Under the pieces are notes generated by a model, which worked only from the letters and a program-made list of their open reading frames with translations, had not been told where the DNA came from and ran no database searches. Positions 45,328 through 48,714 of a stretch of 48,714 nt of DNA are shown piece by piece. Position 1 is the stretch's first letter, and each line of letters opens with the position of its first letter. The translations under genes and the position numbers were made by a program. This stretch comes from an uncultured Flavobacteriales bacterium (GTDB taxonomy: Bacteria; Bacteroidota; Bacteroidia; Flavobacteriales_D; Crocinitomicaceae), in NCBI GenBank assembly GCA_905182775.1, contig CAJJCU010000044.1, positions 1 through 48,714 of the forward strand, in the 5' to 3' direction.

Positions 45328-46050
45328 ATGCCTTGGTTACATAGGATTTTTGACAGGATAAATTTATTTTTAAAATCAATAATTCATCTTTTATATCCTG
45401 ATATATGCCTTCATTGTCATCGCGAGCTTACAATTAAAACCCCTTTTCTCTGTTACGCCTGCCTTTCAAAAGTGGAATTTGTAAAATGGCGAAAGCAGGA
45501 GGTCCATCATCTTTTGGAACAAGCCATGACGGAAGCTAAAGTAGCTGAGTCATGTGTGCTTTTTAGTTTTGAAAGGAATTCTCCGGTTCAGACCATTCTT
45601 CACGAGATTAAATATAAATTCAACCGTTCCGCGGCCATTTACTTTGGAGCCATGCTAGGGAGACAGTATTCGGGATTGCATACCAAGGCCGACTTTGAGG
45701 TGCTATTGCCTGTCCCCGTTCACCATTATAAAAAATACGACCGAGGCTATAATCAAAGCGAGCTGATTGCCATGGGGATCAAATCTGCAACAGGTACGCC
45801 TGTAGATAGGCAGATTCTAAAAAAAACGAAAAACACAAAAAGTCAAACAAAGTTATCTAAGGCAGCGCGAAAGGAAAACACAATGGGAACGTTCTCTGTT
45901 TCTGATCAGATCAAGAACTATAAGGCTATCGCTATTGTTGATGACGTAATAACAACGGGGGCAACTTTAAATTCGATATGTGAAGTGCTTATTGAAAAGA
46001 ATAAGAACGTGCAAATAACTATTTTTAGCCTCGCGATAGCAAATACATGA
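45328..46050 (+). CDS. ComF-family phosphoribosyltransferase-like protein
   Basis: A 240-residue protein. An N-terminal zinc-ribbon-like part has YPDICLHCHREL and LCYACLSKV (two C-x2-C pairs). The C-terminal half is a PRTase fold with YDRGYNQSELIAMGI and the PRPP loop AIVDDVITTGATLNS. ComF proteins are needed for DNA uptake in transformable bacteria, where they aid entry of single strands; most homologues are annotated by family only. It overlaps the oxidoreductase gene by four bases, which is not a typical competence partner. Confidence 0.9.
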   Translation: MPWLHRIFDRINLFLKSIIHLLYPDICLHCHRELTIKTPFLCYACLSKVEFVKWRKQEVHHLLEQAMTEAKVAESCVLFSFERNSPVQTILHEIKYKFNRSAAIYFGAMLGRQYSGLHTKADFEVLLPVPVHHYKKYDRGYNQSELIAMGIKSATGTPVDRQILKKTKNTKSQTKLSKAARKENTMGTFSVSDQIKNYKAIAIVDDVITTGATLNSICEVLIEKNKNVQITIFSLAIANT

Positions 46051-47087
46051 TGAAGAAGGTTTTAATAATTGGTGGAGGTGTAGCGGGAGGCAGTTTGGCG
46101 ATTCAGTTAATCAAAAAAGGGGTAGAGGTACGCCTGCTAGATAGTGGCGTGAATCACTCTTCACTGGTTGCCTCAGGAATGGTTAACCCAATGGTTTTTA
46201 GAAGAATGAATTTGTCTTGGCGTGTTCAAGAATTATTGCCTTATGCCCGAAGATTTTATCAGGAGCTAGAAAAGGAATTCGAGAGTGACTTTTTAAACGA
46301 CCTGAACATTAGGCGGTTTTTTTCTTCAGCCCAAGAGCGCGGTTTTTGGGAGGCCAAGCAGCATGAGGCGGCCTACCAAGATTACCTTACAGTCCATGCT
46401 GATTTTGATGAAAAAGTTAAGAATGCAAAGAATGAATTTGGATCTGGATTGGTGAAAAGTGCTTTTTGGATCAACCCAGAAGTCTTCATGAAACAAATGC
46501 ACTCGTATTTGATAAAGAAGGGGGTTTTATCTTATGCTCAATTCGATGTTTCGAGTCTCAAATTAGAGACCTGTTCTTATGATTCTTCGCGTTACGATGC
46601 TGTCGTCTTTTGTTGCGGAGCGATGAATGATGCGCTTCCCTTTTTTAAAAAGGCAAACATTCAGCACAATCGTGGACAAATGTTAAAAATCACAAGCAAA
46701 GATTTGTCAAAAAAAGAATCCTGGAATAAAAAAGGGTTTCTCCTTCCCTTAGGAGATGGCGCCTATAAATTAGGGGCGACCTATGAATGGAATGAATCCA
46801 ATCTCGAGGCGACGCCTGAAGCGCGGGAGAAATTAGAAATGACCTTAAAAGCGATCTCAAGTGTTGATTATTCCGTTAAAGATCAGTACGTTGGGATTCG
46901 CCCTACCGTCGCGGATCGAAGACCTGTTATGGGCGCGCATCCAGAGCACAAGAACCTCCATATATTCAATGGATTAGGCACAAAAGGATACATGCTAGCC
47001 CCTCTATTGTCCTTGGAAATGGCAGATTATATTTTAGAGGGAAAACCACTACATAAAGAGGTTCTATTCTCAAGGTTTTACAAGTAA
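46047..47087 (+). CDS. FAD-dependent oxidoreductase (DAO family)
   Basis: A 346-residue protein that opens with a Rossmann nucleotide-binding motif, VLIIGGGVAGGSLAIQLIKKG, and an acidic residue ending the second strand (LLDSG). A second FAD region is seen late, with YVGIRPTVADRRPVMG and FNGLGTKGYMLAPLLS. This layout is that of the D-amino-acid-oxidase-like family, which includes glycine oxidase ThiO and the MnmC C-terminal domain. The substrate cannot be assigned. Translation is probably coupled to the ComF-family gene through the ATGA overlap. A second ATG follows at once and could be the start. Confidence 0.85.
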   Translation: MMKKVLIIGGGVAGGSLAIQLIKKGVEVRLLDSGVNHSSLVASGMVNPMVFRRMNLSWRVQELLPYARRFYQELEKEFESDFLNDLNIRRFFSSAQERGFWEAKQHEAAYQDYLTVHADFDEKVKNAKNEFGSGLVKSAFWINPEVFMKQMHSYLIKKGVLSYAQFDVSSLKLETCSYDSSRYDAVVFCCGAMNDALPFFKKANIQHNRGQMLKITSKDLSKKESWNKKGFLLPLGDGAYKLGATYEWNESNLEATPEAREKLEMTLKAISSVDYSVKDQYVGIRPTVADRRPVMGAHPEHKNLHIFNGLGTKGYMLAPLLSLEMADYILEGKPLHKEVLFSRFYK

Positions 47088-47154
47088 AACCCTTTTTATA
47101 AATAGCGCTAAAAACGAAGATAAATTCAGATTTAAAGTGTAATTTTGATAGTTC

Positions 47155-48714
47155 ATGAAACACATTCGAAATTTTTGCATAATAGCCCATATTGACCACG
47201 GTAAAAGCACTTTAGCAGATCGCCTTCTTCAAACAACAGGAACGATATCAGATCGTGAAATGCAAAATCAGGCACTTGATGATATGGACCTAGAGCGCGA
47301 GCGTGGAATTACCATTAAGAGCCACGCGGTTCAAATGAACTATACCCTAGATGGAGCAGACTATATTCTTAACCTGATTGACACCCCAGGGCATGTCGAC
47401 TTTTCGTATGAGGTATCTAGATCGATTGCGGCATGTGAGGGCGCTTTGCTTATTGTAGATGCATCTCAAGGAATAGAGGCGCAAACAATTTCAAACTTGT
47501 ATTTAGCCCTTGAACACGACCTTAAAATAATTCCGATACTAAATAAAATGGATCTCCCCGGGGCAATGCCCGAAGAGGTCTCGGACCAAATCGTTGAGCT
47601 CATTGGCTGCGAATACGAAGAAATTATACAGGCTTCTGGTAAAACGGGCCTTGGCGTTGATGCCATTCTCGAGGCTGTTGTAAATACAATTCCTTCTCCT
47701 GAAGGAGATGACAACGCCCCATTACAAGCGATGATTTTTGATTCAGTATTTAATCCTTTCCGTGGTATTATCGCATATTTCAGGATTAAAAACGGAATGA
47801 TTAGTAAGGGCCAGCGCATTCGTTTTTTAAACACAAAAAAAGATTACAACGCAGACGAAATAGGGATTCTTAAAATGGGACTAAAGCCTAAGAAAGAATT
47901 AAGGACGGGTGATGTGGGCTATATTATTTCAGGAATAAAACAGGCCAATGAAGTGAAAGTTGGCGATACCATAACAGCCTCCGAAAACCCTTGTGAAGTT
48001 GCAATTAAAGGATTTGAAGATGTCAAGCCAATGGTTTTTGCTGGAATTTATCCAGTGGATTCTGAAGATTATGAAGAGCTGCGTTATTCGATGGAAAAGC
48101 TACAGCTTAATGATTCTTCTTTGGTTTTTGAACCTGAATCATCTGCAGCACTAGGCTTTGGTTTCCGTTGTGGTTTCCTAGGAATGCTGCACATGGAAAT
48201 CATCCAAGAAAGATTGGATCGGGAGTTTAATATGGTTGTTATCACGACGGTCCCGAACGTTTCGTATAAGTCTTACATGAAGAAAACACCTGATGAGATT
48301 AATATCGTAAATAATCCATCCGAGCTTCCTGACCCATCTGGAATGGAGAGAATCGAAGAACCTTATATACGAGCACAGGTAATTACAAAGACAGAGTATG
48401 TTGGTGCAATCATGACCCTTTGTATAGAAAAAAGGGGAGAGCTTCAAAATCAAATTTACCTTACCCAGGACCGGGTCGAGATTACTTTTGAAATGCCTTT
48501 GGCAGAAATTGTTTTTGATTTCTACGACCGCTTAAAATCTGTTTCAAGGGGCTACGCATCCTTTGATTACCACCCAACTTCTTATAAGTCATCAGACTTA
48601 ATTAAAATGGACTTACTTCTCAATGGCGAGCAAGTTGATGCTTTATCTGCACTTGTGCACAGAAGCAATGCCTTTGATTTAGGGAAGCGCATCTGTTTAA
48701 AGCTTAAAGAGCTA
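47155..48714 (+). CDS. lepA: elongation factor 4 (LepA), 3' end missing
   Basis: The ATG at 47155 opens a frame that remains open for 520 codons to the window edge; full LepA has about 600. GTPase motifs are G1 AHIDHGKST, the switch region ERERGITI, G3 DTPGHVD and G4 NKMD. The LepA-specific domain follows with the [22 protein letters not shown]-type segment near residues 325-347 (positions 48130-48198). The enzyme back-translocates ribosomes and helps under ionic stress. The missing end carries the C-terminal domain. Confidence 0.97.
   Translation, partial: MKHIRNFCIIAHIDHGKSTLADRLLQTTGTISDREMQNQALDDMDLERERGITIKSHAVQMNYTLDGADYILNLIDTPGHVDFSYEVSRSIAACEGALLIVDASQGIEAQTISNLYLALEHDLKIIPILNKMDLPGAMPEEVSDQIVELIGCEYEEIIQASGKTGLGVDAILEAVVNTIPSPEGDDNAPLQAMIFDSVFNPFRGIIAYFRIKNGMISKGQRIRFLNTKKDYNADEIGILKMGLKPKKELRTGDVGYIISGIKQANEVKVGDTITASENPCEVAIKGFEDVKPMVFAGIYPVDSEDYEELRYSMEKLQLNDSSLVFEPESSAALGFGFRCGFLGMLHMEIIQERLDREFNMVVITTVPNVSYKSYMKKTPDEINIVNNPSELPDPSGMERIEEPYIRAQVITKTEYVGAIMTLCIEKRGELQNQIYLTQDRVEITFEMPLAEIVFDFYDRLKSVSRGYASFDYHPTSYKSSDLIKMDLLLNGEQVDALSALVHRSNAFDLGKRICLKLKEL

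Noticed and set aside
45272-45361. 29-codon frame before the ComF-family gene as a leader peptide
   Set aside because: Overlaps the ComF-family start in another frame and shows no codon run or terminator suggestive of attenuation.
1-48714. Search by eye for tRNA, rRNA, CRISPR, transposase, integrase and phage genes
   Set aside because: None was seen. In particular no integron integrase lies near the attC-like repeats, so the cassette idea rests on the repeats alone.

Overview
The window looks like chromosome from a free-living Bacteroidota member, most likely Flavobacteriia or a close relative. Three predicted exported proteins end in type IX secretion (T9SS) type A sorting domains. A DUF4271 membrane protein sits directly upstream of hemD, and purH-mreB-mreC-mreD-mrdA-rodA follow the order usual for this phylum. 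Shine-Dalgarno sequences are not obvious, the DNA is AT-rich by eye, and several lipoproteins carry a LLSC-type lipobox. I see no rRNA, tRNA, CRISPR array, insertion sequence or prophage.

Layout. (1) 1-5600, minus strand: a histidine kinase and response regulator lie almost without gaps upstream of a polysaccharide flippase, a Wzz-like chain-length protein and an O-antigen ligase/polymerase cut by the window edge. (2) 5753-9408, plus: serS, a small coiled-coil lipoprotein and an exported TPR protein. (3) 9410-12131: glutaryl-CoA dehydrogenase (minus), then DUF4271 and hemD (plus). (4) 12395-17928, plus: a T9SS thioredoxin-fold protein with a clear terminator, then a LolA-like periplasmic protein and a 1008-residue exported BNR/beta-propeller protein. 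(5) 18079-24839, minus: a DEAD-box-type helicase, a lipoprotein-type inorganic pyrophosphatase, an SRPBCC protein, a small T9SS protein, a TraR/DksA zinc-finger protein and a large T9SS purple-acid-phosphatase-like protein. The middle of this block is cassette-like, with single genes separated by related imperfect palindromes. (6) 24954-25556, plus: a lipoprotein gene split by an in-frame stop.

(7) 25602-44873, minus: nrdB-nrdA, then purH, then a long tight gene string: mreB, mreC, mreD, mrdA, rodA, a class A PBP, scoA, scoB, cysQ, two tandem RemB/Wzi-like outer-membrane barrels, a VF530 protein and a DUF5715 protein with peptidase-M15-like metal ligands. Most junctions from mreC onward are 0-5 bases or overlaps, so this may be one operon joining wall elongation to ketone-body CoA transfer, PAP recycling and outer-membrane proteins. 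(8) 45328-48714, plus: a ComF-family protein, an FAD-dependent oxidoreductase and lepA, which runs off the end.

The most unusual structures are the attC-like repeats at 20362-22109, the two-component system joined to polysaccharide export genes, the extended mre operon with paired barrel proteins, and several palindromic or repeated leader elements upstream of mreB, nrdB and the LolA-like gene. No wholly new system is proven by sequence reading alone. The cassette-like region is the best candidate.
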